From Gottfriedia sp002574545 (GTDB lineage: Bacteria > Bacillota > Bacilli > Bacillales > Bacillaceae_G), in NCBI GenBank assembly GCA_052180195.1, contig CP197469.1: DNA of 64,000 nt; one strand, written 5' to 3'. Under the pieces are notes generated by a model. The model was not told where the DNA came from. It did no database searches and saw nothing but the letters and a program-made list of their open reading frames with translations. Position numbers and translations under genes: made by a program. This document shows positions 44,101 to 52,457 of the stretch, piece after piece; the stretch's first letter is position 1, and each line of letters opens with the position of its first letter.

Positions 44101-44509
44101 CATTTAATAGTAAGTTTTCAATTTCTCCCTCGATTCCTGGTGTAATTGCAATCACACCGGTACTATATGCCGATAACCACTTTTTAGGAATTCCTTCTGG
44201 TGATTTCGTCCCTATAATACTTGTAAGTTTTAGAAGGTTTTGATAACCTGTCAAATCTTTTGCTAATAAAATCATCGGATAAGACTGCTGTTCATCCATT
44301 AAAATTGAGATTTTCACCCCAACAATTGGCTTAATCCCCGCTTTTTTACACGCATGATAAAAAGGAATTACCCCGTACATGACATTTTCATCTGCAATAG
44401 CAAGCGCAGGATGTCCTTCTCTAACAGCAGCATTAATTAATTCATCTATTTTACATGCACTTTGCAATAAACTATAAGAACTTTGAACTTGCAAATGAAC
44501 AAAACTCAT
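41165..44509 (-). CDS. dnaE: DNA polymerase III subunit alpha DnaE
   Basis: 1114 residues, the second replicative polymerase of Firmicutes (besides PolC), extending RNA primers on the lagging strand. N-terminal PHP domain (MSFVHLQVQSSYSLLQSACK, PALAIADENVMYGV), palm with catalytic acids in MPDIDIDFPDHRRDEM and VGPGRGSAAGSLVAYVL, fingers RPGPMEQIP, a helix-hairpin-helix region (ISPKALNRKSIENLIFSGCF) and an OB fold near residue 970. No 3'-5' exonuclease insertion, distinguishing it from PolC. Divergent from ytrH. Confidence 0.98.
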   Translation of the reverse strand: MSFVHLQVQSSYSLLQSACKIDELINAAVREGHPALAIADENVMYGVIPFYHACKKAGIKPIVGVKISILMDEQQSYPMILLAKDLTGYQNLLKLTSIIGTKSPEGIPKKWLSAYSTGVIAITPGIEGEIENLLLNGEIERAIVHVKEYQTIFDHFFVSIQDHGLPEDRLLYPLIKQVQKETNIGLVVTNDVRYIEKEDALIQDALFSVKNGTKLSDESRPRLLSNEYYYKSKNELVKLFSDEEEAFQNTIHISDICNVTIPFHQPLLPKYPVPDGYSTLEYLKMVCENGMIERYGDISDELKQRLEFELNTIDKMGFNDYFLIVWDFIKYAHEKGIFVGPGRGSAAGSLVAYVLKITNVDPIHYHLLFERFLNEERITMPDIDIDFPDHRRDEMIDYVAAKYGDVHVAQIITFGTLGAKAAIRDIARVMGLTPTEIDRYSKLIPSSLGISLKDVYEQSKAFKSHVEHSGIHKRIFEVACQVEGFPRHTSIHAAGVIISELPLTNVVPLQEGNHGVFLTQYPAEILEELGLVKMDFLGLRNLSLLEEVCRLIYESKGEVIRLEEIPLQDSKTFEILSKGDTSGVFQLESSGMRRVLQQLQPNQFEDIVAVNALYRPGPMEQIPKFIQYKHGLEKVTYPHPVLEKILKPTYGVIIYQEQIMQIASTLSGFTLSEADLLRRAVSKKKKEVLDKERIHFVEGALAKGYDEQVANEVYDLIVQFANYGFNRSHAVAYSMIAYQLAYLKANFPLEFYAALLSSFIGSEEKVSNYIGEAKLKGIPIYPPSINKSQYAFVVEGNGIRYSLLAIKNIGMATVREILQKRPYKDFFEVCIKISPKALNRKSIENLIFSGCFDEFELDRATLLANIDMIFDYVDIVRPENEDQFDLFLDEEFVPKPEIIKVDPMKISIKLELEKQALGTYLSGHPVSQYEKLLKESDAGTISSIMMKKDTEHLLFVYIKDLRVTKTKKQQHMAFLQVEDLSTSIDAVVFPTTFEKYRHKLKEKEVVVVKAKVDERDERKQLIINEVLTIEEMEEINDQKKYTLFIKITGHTNKNISYTIQQTISKFKGYAKVVLYYEEDKKAVQLSEHYYVNPTVNCLGMLRKIVGDANVVLKK

Positions 44510-44682
44510 CTACATTCCTCCTTACCATCTTTTTAATATAATCTATTCTATCACAAAACACGAACTTACATTCTATTTTTGTTCGTAAAAAAGAAAACAA
44601 ATCATTTATTTTAAACTTACTTTAATACTCATCATACACGTAACAATTTGTCCATATATATTAATTGAAGGAGTGAGGACAA

Positions 44683-45018
44683 TTGGAGCTTAAGTTGCCA
44701 TTCATACCAGCATTAATTTCAATGTATTTTATTTCACTAGGAATTATAATAGGTGGATCGATCATTGGTTCAATTGGTTACTATGTCATTGGACAGCCAC
44801 CACTTAGCAGCATGTATGATTTATCAATGAAACTACGAATTTGGGCAATTGTTGGGGCGATAGGTGGAACATTTGATACATTTTATAGTTTTGAAAAAGG
44901 ATTATTTGAAGGAGAAACAATCGAATTCATTAAGCAAATTATCATGATTATAGCCGCCATGGGTGGAACACATACAGGTACAATCATTATCCAATGGTTT
45001 ACAGGAGAACATGTATAA
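44683..45018 (+). CDS. ytrH: Sporulation membrane protein YtrH
   Basis: 111 residues, three hydrophobic helices (FIPALISMYFISLGIIIGG, LRIWAIVGAIGGTFDTFYSF, IMIIAAMGGTHTGTIIIQWF), matching YtrH of the mother-cell sporulation programme. TTG start preceded by GGAGTGAGG. Its stop overlaps the ytrI ATG (TAATG), so the two are translationally coupled. In B. subtilis the pair is SigE-controlled. Confidence 0.88.
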   Translation: MELKLPFIPALISMYFISLGIIIGGSIIGSIGYYVIGQPPLSSMYDLSMKLRIWAIVGAIGGTFDTFYSFEKGLFEGETIEFIKQIIMIIAAMGGTHTGTIIIQWFTGEHV

Positions 45019-45521
45019 TGAAAGCTCCTCCAGAACAACTCTCACACTCTTGGGCAAAATTTTTTGTAGGCATTTTTTTCGGGTTTATCATTAGCTGGCT
45101 TGTCTTTATTTATTTTTATGGAGTGACAGAAGAAGAACAAGTAAAACAAATAACTGAATTGAAAATGCTCAATAAAGAATATTTAAGAGATAAAAATATA
45201 TTTTTTGAAAATATGGAGCGAATGAACAAGGAAAAGAAACGAAATTTAACCGTTCAAGAAATCAAAGTGACAATCTTAAATTACAAACAATACAATATAA
45301 ATGTATATACGAATCATCAACTTATTAGTGATGTAAAGAATGACCTAAGTAACCTACTTACTCAAGATATAAAAAGTGTTTCCCAAAATCGTGAATTATT
45401 AAGACGGGCGATCGAAAACAAAGTTTATATTAAAGATGATCGGCGATTTAAACTTGAAATCGATACAATCTATTTTGATACCGTATTAGAAATTACATTA
45501 AAAATAAAAAGCACAAAATAA
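45018..45521 (+). CDS. ytrI: Sporulation membrane protein YtrI
   Basis: 167 residues with one N-terminal membrane helix (FFVGIFFGFIISWLVFIYFYG) and a charged extracytoplasmic or intermembrane tail rich in Lys and Glu. The frame opens eight codons earlier inside ytrH, but the ATG at 45018-45020 overlaps the ytrH stop by one base and has GGAG upstream. Identification comes from the pairing with ytrH and divergence from dnaE, as in B. subtilis, plus the single-helix layout. Confidence 0.85.
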   Translation: MKAPPEQLSHSWAKFFVGIFFGFIISWLVFIYFYGVTEEEQVKQITELKMLNKEYLRDKNIFFENMERMNKEKKRNLTVQEIKVTILNYKQYNINVYTNHQLISDVKNDLSNLLTQDIKSVSQNRELLRRAIENKVYIKDDRRFKLEIDTIYFDTVLEITLKIKSTK

Positions 45522-45522
45522 A

Positions 45523-45560
45523 TGAGAGGCTAGACTGCTTGATTAGCCTCTCAAATTTAT
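45523..45560. terminator. Bidirectional terminator between ytrI and nrnA
   Basis: TGAGAGGCTA / TAGCCTCTCA hairpin (45523-45553), with modest T/A runs on both sides, between converging genes. Confidence 0.7.
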
Positions 45561-45569
45561 TTTCAACTT

Positions 45570-46511
45570 TTATATTTCTTCTCTACAAACTTTTTGTAAT
45601 TCTTCCACTACTTTTTCTGCTTCTTCCCATGAGAAGATTTTCGCTCCAGATGCAAGCGGATGTCCACCACCGTTAAACATCGCAGCTACTCCATTAATAA
45701 CTGGTCCTTTTGAACGAAGACGTACTCGAATTAATTCCTCTTCTTCTAAAAAGATCACCCAAGCTTTTACCCCTTTTATATGTCCAAGTGAACTTACAGC
45801 CAATGAAGCTTGTTCAGAGTTTACATTATATTCATCCATTAGAGCCTTTGTCATGTTGATATGACCGACTCCCTCTTTGGTTAATTTAAAATTTTGAAGA
45901 ACATATCCATTTAAATGAGCCATCTCAATTGATGTTTCGTACATATTGTCATATATTTCATTAATAGAAAAATCCTTTTTAATCAAACTACTAGCTGCAT
46001 GAAAAGTTCTTTCTGTTGTACTTGGAAATAAGAATCTTCCTGTATCCCCTATAATTCCCGCATAAATTAGTCTCGCAGCTTCGTCAGTTACGACTAATTG
46101 TTCATTACTACTCTCTGCAAGTTCAAAAATTAACTCACTAGTTGAACTGGCAGTAGTATCTACATGCATAATGTCTCCGTATTGATCTACGTTTGGATGA
46201 TGGTCAATTTTGATCAGTTTCTTTCCAGTTGAATATCTAGCATCATCTACTCGTTCAGTATTAGCAGTATCACAAACAATGACAAGTGCATCCTTATAGA
46301 CTTCATCTTCAATTTCATCCATTTTATATAAAAACGCTAGAGACTCAGGCAATTGTCCTACTACATATACTTTTTTAGCAGGATAACTTGCTTTAATCAT
46401 CTCTGCTAAACCACACTGTGAACCAATAGCATCTGGATCTGGACGAACATGACGATGAATGATTATCGTATCAAACGAATGGATATCTTTTAAAATTTGT
46501 TCCTTCAACAT
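45570..46511 (-). CDS. nrnA: Oligoribonuclease / pAp phosphatase NrnA
   Basis: 313-residue DHH-DHHA1 phosphoesterase that degrades nano-RNAs and 3'-phosphoadenosine 5'-phosphate. Metal motifs: IIHRHVRPDPDAIGSQCGL, VCDTANTERVDD, KLIKIDHHPNVDQYGD (DHH) and AGIIGDTGRF; the DHHA1 glycine-rich motif is GVAAMFNGGGHPLASGA. Orthologue of B. subtilis YtqI/NrnA at the same place between ytrI and ytpI. Confidence 0.96.
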   Translation of the reverse strand: MLKEQILKDIHSFDTIIIHRHVRPDPDAIGSQCGLAEMIKASYPAKKVYVVGQLPESLAFLYKMDEIEDEVYKDALVIVCDTANTERVDDARYSTGKKLIKIDHHPNVDQYGDIMHVDTTASSTSELIFELAESSNEQLVVTDEAARLIYAGIIGDTGRFLFPSTTERTFHAASSLIKKDFSINEIYDNMYETSIEMAHLNGYVLQNFKLTKEGVGHINMTKALMDEYNVNSEQASLAVSSLGHIKGVKAWVIFLEEEELIRVRLRSKGPVINGVAAMFNGGGHPLASGAKIFSWEEAEKVVEELQKVCREEI

Positions 46512-46602
46512 TAAACTCTCCTTTATATGAAAACTTTTGAAATATAGTTTCTATGACTGTAAAATATAATTATGTATTTAGTCATTGAAAGGTGGAAGCT
46601 AA

Positions 46603-46893
46603 GTGAATAGCATTGCAACAATAGTAATTATATCTTTTCTATTCTTCTTATTTTACGTTACCAAATTTTTCTTTACAAGCGAACTACTAACAAAAAAAAT
46701 TGCAGGATCACGTGCAAGATTAACTTTTGGATTATTCCTATTGCTTTACGGTATAAACCAAATTGTGATAGATCTTGAATTAATAAGAATTTGTGTTGGG
46801 ATTGTGTTCATCGTTTTTGGTGTGGCAAATCTATATCGTGGATACTTACAGAATAAACATTATAAAGCAATTGAAAATAAACAAACTGTTTAA
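46603..46893 (+). CDS. ytpI: YtpI-like small membrane protein
   Basis: 96 residues, three hydrophobic segments (IATIVIISFLFFLFYVTKFFF, LTFGLFLLLYGINQIVIDLELI, ICVGIVFIVFGVANLYRGY) and a basic C-terminus. Same location and layout as B. subtilis ytpI, function unknown. Ribosome-binding site AAAGGTGG precedes a GTG start. Confidence 0.85.
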   Translation: MNSIATIVIISFLFFLFYVTKFFFTSELLTKKIAGSRARLTFGLFLLLYGINQIVIDLELIRICVGIVFIVFGVANLYRGYLQNKHYKAIENKQTV

Positions 46894-46926
46894 TCTTAAA
46901 GTAATCTAGAAAGTGAGAAAACTTAC

Positions 46927-47964
46927 ATGATGACAGAAGAACTATTTTCATCAAAATTTGATGAACTAGTAGAATTATCACATTCTAGTATTAAACTTCA
47001 AAAACTACTGACATTTGCAGAAGAATTAGAGAATCAAGAGGAATGGGGATATCTATATTACGTTAATATGGAATTAGCCGAAACTGCTTTTTCTATTGGT
47101 GAAATAGACTTATTTATTGATACCTTTTTATGGTGTGTAGATTTATATGATCAAAACGAAGAACGTATCGATCAAGAGCAGATTCTATGGCTGTATAAAT
47201 GGTTGTTAGAAATAATACCCCAGTCACTAAGATTCTCTTTAGAGGAAATTCATCATTATTTCGAGGATTTTAAGAATCGTTTAGTAATTGCTAACTTTTC
47301 TTTAAGACCGTATTTTCAAGCTCTATTTATAATGAACTTATATTTAGGTCAAATTGATTACGCAAAACAAAGCTATCAACTATATAAAAAATCTCCAAGG
47401 GATAATTTAAGTAATTGTGAAAAATGTGAAATGTATAGCGAAATGATTTATTTACTAAAAACTGATCATCTTCAAGAAGCCTTAAATTTACAAAATAAAA
47501 TAATGAATAGTACTGTTGATTGTGACGAAGCGATTCACAAATCCTATTCAAAATTACTTCTTCCTTTACTAGAAGATAGAAAAATTGATGAAGCATTAAT
47601 CATTCAACAAAAAGCATATTTTGTAACATATAATCGCACTAAATACATTCCTGAACTAAGTGAGCAAATCATTTTTTTAACGTTTTGTGATCCGGATAGA
47701 GCAATTGAATTGTTTTATAAACATGTTGATTTATGCGACAATCTTTCGAATCTATCATATAAATTCGAATTTTGGCTAGCAGCATTATTTATGGCGAAAA
47801 AATTGAAAATAAATGAAGATGAATTTATTTACGACTTAGTGAAATTAGAAAAAATTGTATATGACTTAGCAAAAGATTTTGATACTAGAAACGAAAATAA
47901 TGAATTTGTTAATCGGGTTAATAAACTACTTTCGAATGTAAAAAACGGGATGATTTTTTCATAA
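46927..47964 (+). CDS. Predicted alpha-helical repeat protein, unknown function
   Basis: 345 residues, almost entirely helical by composition, with regularly spaced hydrophobic and aromatic helix pairs (for example EEWGYLYYVNMELAETAFSI, IDLFIDTFLWCVDLYDQNEE, YFQALFIMNLYLGQIDYAK), suggestive of a TPR-like solenoid; no canonical TPR consensus scored by eye. A single CEKCEM motif is present. No signal peptide or membrane helix. The ribosome-binding site is weak (AAGTGAG). It lies between ytpI and ytoI, has its own terminator, and I do not recognise it from B. subtilis. A protein-protein scaffold or signalling role would be guesswork. Confidence 0.75.
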   Translation: MMTEELFSSKFDELVELSHSSIKLQKLLTFAEELENQEEWGYLYYVNMELAETAFSIGEIDLFIDTFLWCVDLYDQNEERIDQEQILWLYKWLLEIIPQSLRFSLEEIHHYFEDFKNRLVIANFSLRPYFQALFIMNLYLGQIDYAKQSYQLYKKSPRDNLSNCEKCEMYSEMIYLLKTDHLQEALNLQNKIMNSTVDCDEAIHKSYSKLLLPLLEDRKIDEALIIQQKAYFVTYNRTKYIPELSEQIIFLTFCDPDRAIELFYKHVDLCDNLSNLSYKFEFWLAALFMAKKLKINEDEFIYDLVKLEKIVYDLAKDFDTRNENNEFVNRVNKLLSNVKNGMIFS

Positions 47965-47973
47965 ACTTCAAAG

Positions 47974-47998
47974 GCAGGGAATGGTTTCCTGCTTTTTT
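47974..47998 (+). terminator. Intrinsic terminator after the helical-repeat gene
   Basis: GCAGGGAA / TTTCCTGC hairpin with a three-base loop and TTTTTT tail. Confidence 0.88.
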
Positions 47999-48003
47999 AT
48001 TTT

Positions 48004-48037
48004 GTAAAAAAAATGGAAGCCCTAATATGGCTTCCAT
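48004..48037 (-). terminator. Intrinsic terminator after ytoI
   Basis: ATGGAAGCC / GGCTTCCAT hairpin followed by TTTTTTT on the minus strand, three bases beyond the ytoI stop. Confidence 0.88.
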
Positions 48038-48039
48038 AT

Positions 48040-49356
48040 CTATCGATCTAATAACTGCATCATCATTAACGCTTTACCAACTAATGTTCCTTGCTGAAAT
48101 ACTTCAACATCGACTTTTCCAAACTTACGACCCAATTCTAAAACTTTTGGTTTAATTTCAATGACATCATCAATTTGAACTGGCTGTACGAAGTAAATAG
48201 TTATATTTTCTACGATTAAGTCCCCTTTTTTCATATCACGAACGGCTCGTTTACCTGCCTCGGTTACAATCGTCGTAAATACGCCATGTGAAAGAGTACC
48301 AATTACATTCGTCATTTGCGGAGTTACATTACATCTAATTGTAAAGTCCTCATTTTTTTGATCTTTATTATTATGAAATTGACTAGTAACGATATCATCA
48401 ATTGTTTCGCCCACTTGAGGCTGACGTTGTAATTGCTGCAGTGCTTCAAGTACATCTTGACGACTTATAATACCGATTAAGTTATTCGATGTATTTACGA
48501 CCGGTAGCAACTCTATACCTTCCCAAACCATCATTCTAGCGGCTGCAGCAACCGACATCTTTTCATTTACACTGATTGGATGTCTAGTCATCACTTTATC
48601 AATTCTTTGGGTTCTTTGTTCATGTATGATATCCTTTGAAGTTACAATGCCAATTAACTTACCTCGATCATCAATTACAGGATATCTTCCATGACCTGTT
48701 TCTCGATTATATTCATACCATTTTTCAACTTCATCAAATGGAGAGAGTGTAGCTGTTTTTTCAGTTGGTATTAAAATATCTTCAACTAGTACGATATCTT
48801 TCTTAATTAACTGATCATAAATTGCACGATTAATTAATGTCGCAACAGTAAACGTATCATAACTAGAAGAAATAATCGGCATTTTCATTTCGTCCGCAAG
48901 ACGTTTTACGCTTTCATCTGTATCAAATCCACCTGTTACTAAAACTGCTGACCCTTCTTTTAATGCTAATTCATGCGCATTTACTCGGTTTCCGACGATT
49001 AATAAATTATTTGCACTAATATATCTCATCATCGCATCAAGCTGCATTGCACCAATAACAAACTTATTAAGTGTTTTATGTAATCCTTCTTTTCCACCTA
49101 AAACTTGTCCATCAACGATATTAACAACTTCGGCAAAAGTTAATTTTTCAATATTTTCTTTTCTTTTTGTTTCAATTCGAATTGTCCCTACTCGTTCAAT
49201 AGTACTAACAAATCCTTTATTTTCTGCATCTTTAATTGCTCTATATGCAGTACCTTCGCTTACACTTAAATCTTTTGCAATTTGTCTAACTGATATTTTA
49301 TGACCGACTGGTAGTTGTTCAATATGTTCTAGTATTTGATCATGCTTTGTAGTCAA
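48040..49356 (-). CDS. ytoI: DRTGG/CBS-domain regulatory protein (YtoI type)
   Basis: 438-residue multidomain protein, in order: winged helix (residues 1-65, HKISVRQIAKDLSVSEGTAYRAIKDAENKG), DRTGG domain (about 70-185), two CBS motifs (about 190-310, HGRYPVIDDRGKLIGIVTSKD and ELLPVVNTSNNLIGIISRQDV), and a C-terminal hot-dog fold (about 330-438). This is the YtoI architecture of Bacillus. CBS and DRTGG domains usually sense adenine nucleotides and could modulate the HTH, but target genes are unknown. Confidence 0.92.
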   Translation of the reverse strand: MTTKHDQILEHIEQLPVGHKISVRQIAKDLSVSEGTAYRAIKDAENKGFVSTIERVGTIRIETKRKENIEKLTFAEVVNIVDGQVLGGKEGLHKTLNKFVIGAMQLDAMMRYISANNLLIVGNRVNAHELALKEGSAVLVTGGFDTDESVKRLADEMKMPIISSSYDTFTVATLINRAIYDQLIKKDIVLVEDILIPTEKTATLSPFDEVEKWYEYNRETGHGRYPVIDDRGKLIGIVTSKDIIHEQRTQRIDKVMTRHPISVNEKMSVAAAARMMVWEGIELLPVVNTSNNLIGIISRQDVLEALQQLQRQPQVGETIDDIVTSQFHNNKDQKNEDFTIRCNVTPQMTNVIGTLSHGVFTTIVTEAGKRAVRDMKKGDLIVENITIYFVQPVQIDDVIEIKPKVLELGRKFGKVDVEVFQQGTLVGKALMMMQLLDR

Positions 49357-49424
49357 TTACCTCACCAAGCTTTCAATGGTTGTATTAATATTTTTATTAA
49401 CTATTATATAACAATTCATACCAT

Positions 49425-49450
49425 GAAAAAAAGCACGTTTCAACGTGCTT
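49425..49450 (-). terminator. Intrinsic terminator after ytkL
   Basis: AAGCACG / CGTGCTT hairpin with a six-base loop and a T-run on the minus strand. Confidence 0.88.
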
Positions 49451-49485
49451 CTAGTACTGTACTAATATTTTTTCTATGCCAGATA

Positions 49486-50172
49486 CTACAATAGTGTAAT
49501 TGTTGTATTTGGCTCATGAATAAAACCATTATTTTTTGGTAATTTTGCAAGGAACTCATTTGGGTCTACTTGGATTGGTGGAAATGTATTATAATGCATT
49601 GGAATGACTTGCTGTGCGTTAATCCACTCAGAAGCAATCACTGCATCGTCGATTCCCATTGTAAAATGATTACCAATTGGTAAATAGGCTATATCAATAT
49701 TTTCATACTCACCTAATGTTTTCATTCCTCTGTATAATGCGGTATCACCAGCATGATAAATTGTTTTACCAGCTATTTTTAATAAGACGCCTGATGGTGG
49801 TCCTACATTAATAATTTGTTTATTTTCTTCATCAACAATACTTGAACCATGAATCGCTTCTACTAATTTTAGCTTACCAAATGAAAACTCTTTTTCTCCC
49901 CCGATATGCATAGGGACAACATTAACACCTTGCCAAGAGATCCATGTTGCTAATTCTACTGGAGCAATAACAGTTGCATCATTTCGTTTCGCAAGTTCAA
50001 CTGTGTCACCTAAATGATCACCATGACCGTGTGTTACATAAATATAATTCACTTTAATATTTTCTACTTTCACATTAGTATGTGGATTACCATTAATAAA
50101 TGGGTCAATAATAATTGAATCTTGACCGTGTTCTACTAAAATAACACTATGCCCAAAATATGTAATTTTCAA
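49486..50172 (-). CDS. ytkL: UPF0173 MBL-fold metal-dependent hydrolase (YtkL)
   Basis: 228 residues. Metal motif THGHGDHLGD, then LVEAIHGSS, HAGDTALYRGM and the C-terminal VIPMHYNTFPPI histidine define the UPF0173 clade of metallo-beta-lactamase-fold hydrolases. Substrate unknown. The open frame starts at an ATG 13 codons upstream, but the TTG at 50170-50172 is preceded by AAAGGAG and begins the conserved LKITYFGHS strand, so I use it. Confidence 0.92.
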   Translation of the reverse strand: MKITYFGHSVILVEHGQDSIIIDPFINGNPHTNVKVENIKVNYIYVTHGHGDHLGDTVELAKRNDATVIAPVELATWISWQGVNVVPMHIGGEKEFSFGKLKLVEAIHGSSIVDEENKQIINVGPPSGVLLKIAGKTIYHAGDTALYRGMKTLGEYENIDIAYLPIGNHFTMGIDDAVIASEWINAQQVIPMHYNTFPPIQVDPNEFLAKLPKNNGFIHEPNTTITLL

Positions 50173-50362
50173 TTGAAGTCGCTCCTTTATTTTAAAATTA
50201 GTCTCTAACACATTTTAACAGATTATTTTCTATTACAAAAATTTGAAATACGTTAACTATTTTACGAAATTCGATAAAAAATGATAAAATAGGAGTGTTA
50301 CAAACTGTAGAGACTTTTTTTGTTTATTGCAGTAAATTGTTTTTTAAGAAAGGATGTTACAC

Positions 50363-51457
50363 ATGGAACACCGTATACAAAATCTATCAACTTGGTTAAA
50401 AGAACAAGATATTCAACTAGGATTTATTACATCTACTGAGAACGTATTTTATTTAACTAATTTCCATTGTAATCCACATGAACGTCTTTTAGCTTGTCTT
50501 GTATTTCCAAATGAAGAGCCAATTCTTGTCTGTCCACAAATGGAAGTTGGACATGTACAAAATGCTGGCTGGAAATATGGCGTAATAGGCTTTAATGATA
50601 GTCAAGACCCTTGGGCAATGATTCAAGAATCATTAGCAAAACGCAATATTTCAGTAAATCGTATGGCGATTGAAAAAGAACATCTTCTAGTTGGCCGCTA
50701 TGAAAGATTAGTACAACTTTTCCCTGGTGCACAATTCCTTGCAGCTGAGGAAAAATTACATGACTTACGTTTAATTAAAGATAGTGAAGAAATTCGTCGT
50801 ATGCAAGTTGCTGCTGAAGCGGCTGACATGGCTTGCCAAATTATTGTTGATCGTATTGCTGAAGGCAAAACAGAAATGGATTTAATTGCTGAAATGGAAT
50901 ATGAAATGAAGAAAAAAGGCATTTCTAAAACATCATTTAGCACTTTAATATTAACTGGTGCAAATTCAGCTTTACCACATGGTAATCCAGGTACAAACCC
51001 AATTAAAAAGGGTGATTTCGTACTTATGGACCTAGGTTTTATCGTTGATGGATATTGCTCAGATATTACTCGTACAGTAATGTTTGGTCAACCAAATGAG
51101 CAACAACGAGAAATTTATGAAACCGTTTTAAAAGGTCAACTTGCTGCAATCGAAGTAAGTAAACCAGGCGAGGTATTAGGAAATGTTGATCGTGCTGCTC
51201 GCCAAGTCATCGCAAACGCTGGATATGGCGAATATTTCGTTCACCGTATTGGTCACGGTTTAGGTATTGGTATCCACGATTACCCATCAGTAAATGATTC
51301 AAATACTGATATTATTAAAACGGGTATGTCATATACAATTGAACCAGGAATCTATGTACCAAATATAGGTGGCGTTCGTATTGAAGATGATATCGTTATT
51401 ACAGAAACAGGTGCAATCACATTAACAAAATTCCCTAAAGAATTAATCATCCTATAA
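50363..51457 (+). CDS. M24-family Xaa-Pro dipeptidase
   Basis: 364-residue creatinase-fold metallopeptidase cleaving X-Pro dipeptides. Creatinase N-domain (residues 1-130), then the pita-bread catalytic domain with the five metal ligands: MDLGFIVDGYCSDITRT (two Asp), HRIGHGLGIGIHD (His), TIEPGIYVPNIGG (Glu) and RIEDDIVI (Glu). An ATG three codons upstream lies inside the AAAGGATG ribosome-binding site; the ATG at 50363-50365 is six bases after it. The downstream GNAT gene starts two bases after its stop. Confidence 0.94.
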   Translation: MEHRIQNLSTWLKEQDIQLGFITSTENVFYLTNFHCNPHERLLACLVFPNEEPILVCPQMEVGHVQNAGWKYGVIGFNDSQDPWAMIQESLAKRNISVNRMAIEKEHLLVGRYERLVQLFPGAQFLAAEEKLHDLRLIKDSEEIRRMQVAAEAADMACQIIVDRIAEGKTEMDLIAEMEYEMKKKGISKTSFSTLILTGANSALPHGNPGTNPIKKGDFVLMDLGFIVDGYCSDITRTVMFGQPNEQQREIYETVLKGQLAAIEVSKPGEVLGNVDRAARQVIANAGYGEYFVHRIGHGLGIGIHDYPSVNDSNTDIIKTGMSYTIEPGIYVPNIGGVRIEDDIVITETGAITLTKFPKELIIL

Positions 51458-51458
51458 T

Positions 51459-51983
51459 ATGAATCAAGCCGAACTACTAACGATTCGACAAGTACTTCCA
51501 TCAGATGTCCCAATTATGCACAAATGGGAATGTGATGAAGAGATTGGTAAACTTGTCGGAATAGAAAAACCACGTTCTTTAGATGAAATGCTACAAGGAT
51601 ATGGAAAATATTTTGACGGACTTAAACCTAATCTCCGTTTGTTCACAATCGAATACAATGGTATTTGTGTTGGAAGAATTGAATTAGGAAATCTTGATCA
51701 AGAGAATAATCATGCCGCTTTTGGAATCGTAATTGGAGATCAATCAATGCAAAATAAAGGAATTGGTTCATTTGCATTAAACTATCTACTAAATTACGCT
51801 TTTAATGAATTAAAACTCATAAAAATATATGGTGAAGTATACGATTACAATATCGCTTCACAAAATTTCCTTACAAAACTAGGCTTTCATTTAGATGGTA
51901 TATTGCGCAAGCATGAGTTTTTTAAAGGTGCTCATCGTGATATGTATCAATATAGCATTTTGAAAGAAGAATATAATTTTTAA
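51459..51983 (+). CDS. GNAT-family N-acetyltransferase
   Basis: 174 residues, GNAT fold of the RimJ/RimL type: LTIRQVLPSDVPIMHKWE at the N-terminus, acetyl-CoA loop GIVIGDQSMQNKGIGSFALNYLL (motif A, Q/N-x-x-G-I-G) and LNELKLIKIYGEVYDYNIASQNFLTKLGFH-type motif B (start at about residue 115). The start is two bases from the M24 peptidase stop (TAATATG) with no ribosome-binding site of its own, so translation probably depends on coupling. Acceptor substrate unknown. Confidence 0.9.
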   Translation: MNQAELLTIRQVLPSDVPIMHKWECDEEIGKLVGIEKPRSLDEMLQGYGKYFDGLKPNLRLFTIEYNGICVGRIELGNLDQENNHAAFGIVIGDQSMQNKGIGSFALNYLLNYAFNELKLIKIYGEVYDYNIASQNFLTKLGFHLDGILRKHEFFKGAHRDMYQYSILKEEYNF

Positions 51984-52002
51984 TAAAGTTTAATTACCAA
52001 GT

Positions 52003-52040
52003 AAAAACCCCTTTCATCATATAGAGAAGGGGGTTTTTAT
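52003..52040. terminator. Bidirectional terminator after the GNAT gene
   Basis: AAAAACCCCTTTC / GAGAAGGGGGTTTTT hairpin, T-run on both strands; shared with the converging 52042-52335 gene. Confidence 0.88.
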
Positions 52041-52041
52041 T

Positions 52042-52335
52042 TTATACCTTTTGAAGGATCGTATGTTGTAATGGAACACCACCCATTGATACATTTCGTT
52101 CAATTAGATGATATTGTTTACCATTTATGATAAAAAGTCTATTTCCTCTGTAATCAACTGTTTTACCTTGGCTTTGTAATTCAGCCTTCACAGCCTTCGC
52201 ATATTCATTTAAATCTAAATAGCGCTCATCTAAATCTAATGTAATATTTTGGTTACGATAACCCATTAGCCAGTTAAACCCCAAAATACCCATAATCAGA
52301 AAAATAAGTATAAAAATAAATTCCAATTCTATCAC
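52042..52335 (-). CDS. Small membrane-anchored protein, unknown function
   Basis: 97 residues: one N-terminal membrane helix (FIFILIFLIMGILGFNWLMG) then a soluble domain (LDERYLDLNEYAKAVKAELQ ... GNRLFIINGKQYHLIERNVSMGGVPLQ). It looks like a genuine single-pass protein with a small beta-rich domain, but I do not recognise the family. No clear partner; convergent with the GNAT gene and upstream of ald's terminator. Confidence 0.7.
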   Translation of the reverse strand: MIELEFIFILIFLIMGILGFNWLMGYRNQNITLDLDERYLDLNEYAKAVKAELQSQGKTVDYRGNRLFIINGKQYHLIERNVSMGGVPLQHTILQKV

Positions 52336-52415
52336 CCTTTTTACATAAAATGGAAATTACAATCTAATTATACTATAAATTACAAAGTGACTGTTATTAG
52401 AATTGAGAATAACAT

Positions 52416-52450
52416 AAAATCCCTTTACCGATTTCGATAAAGGGATTTTA
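52416..52450. terminator. Intrinsic terminator after ald
   Basis: AAAATCCCTTTA / TAAAGGGATTTTA arms with a 10-base loop, just beyond the minus-strand ald stop. Confidence 0.85.
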
Positions 52451-52457
52451 CTTTTTA

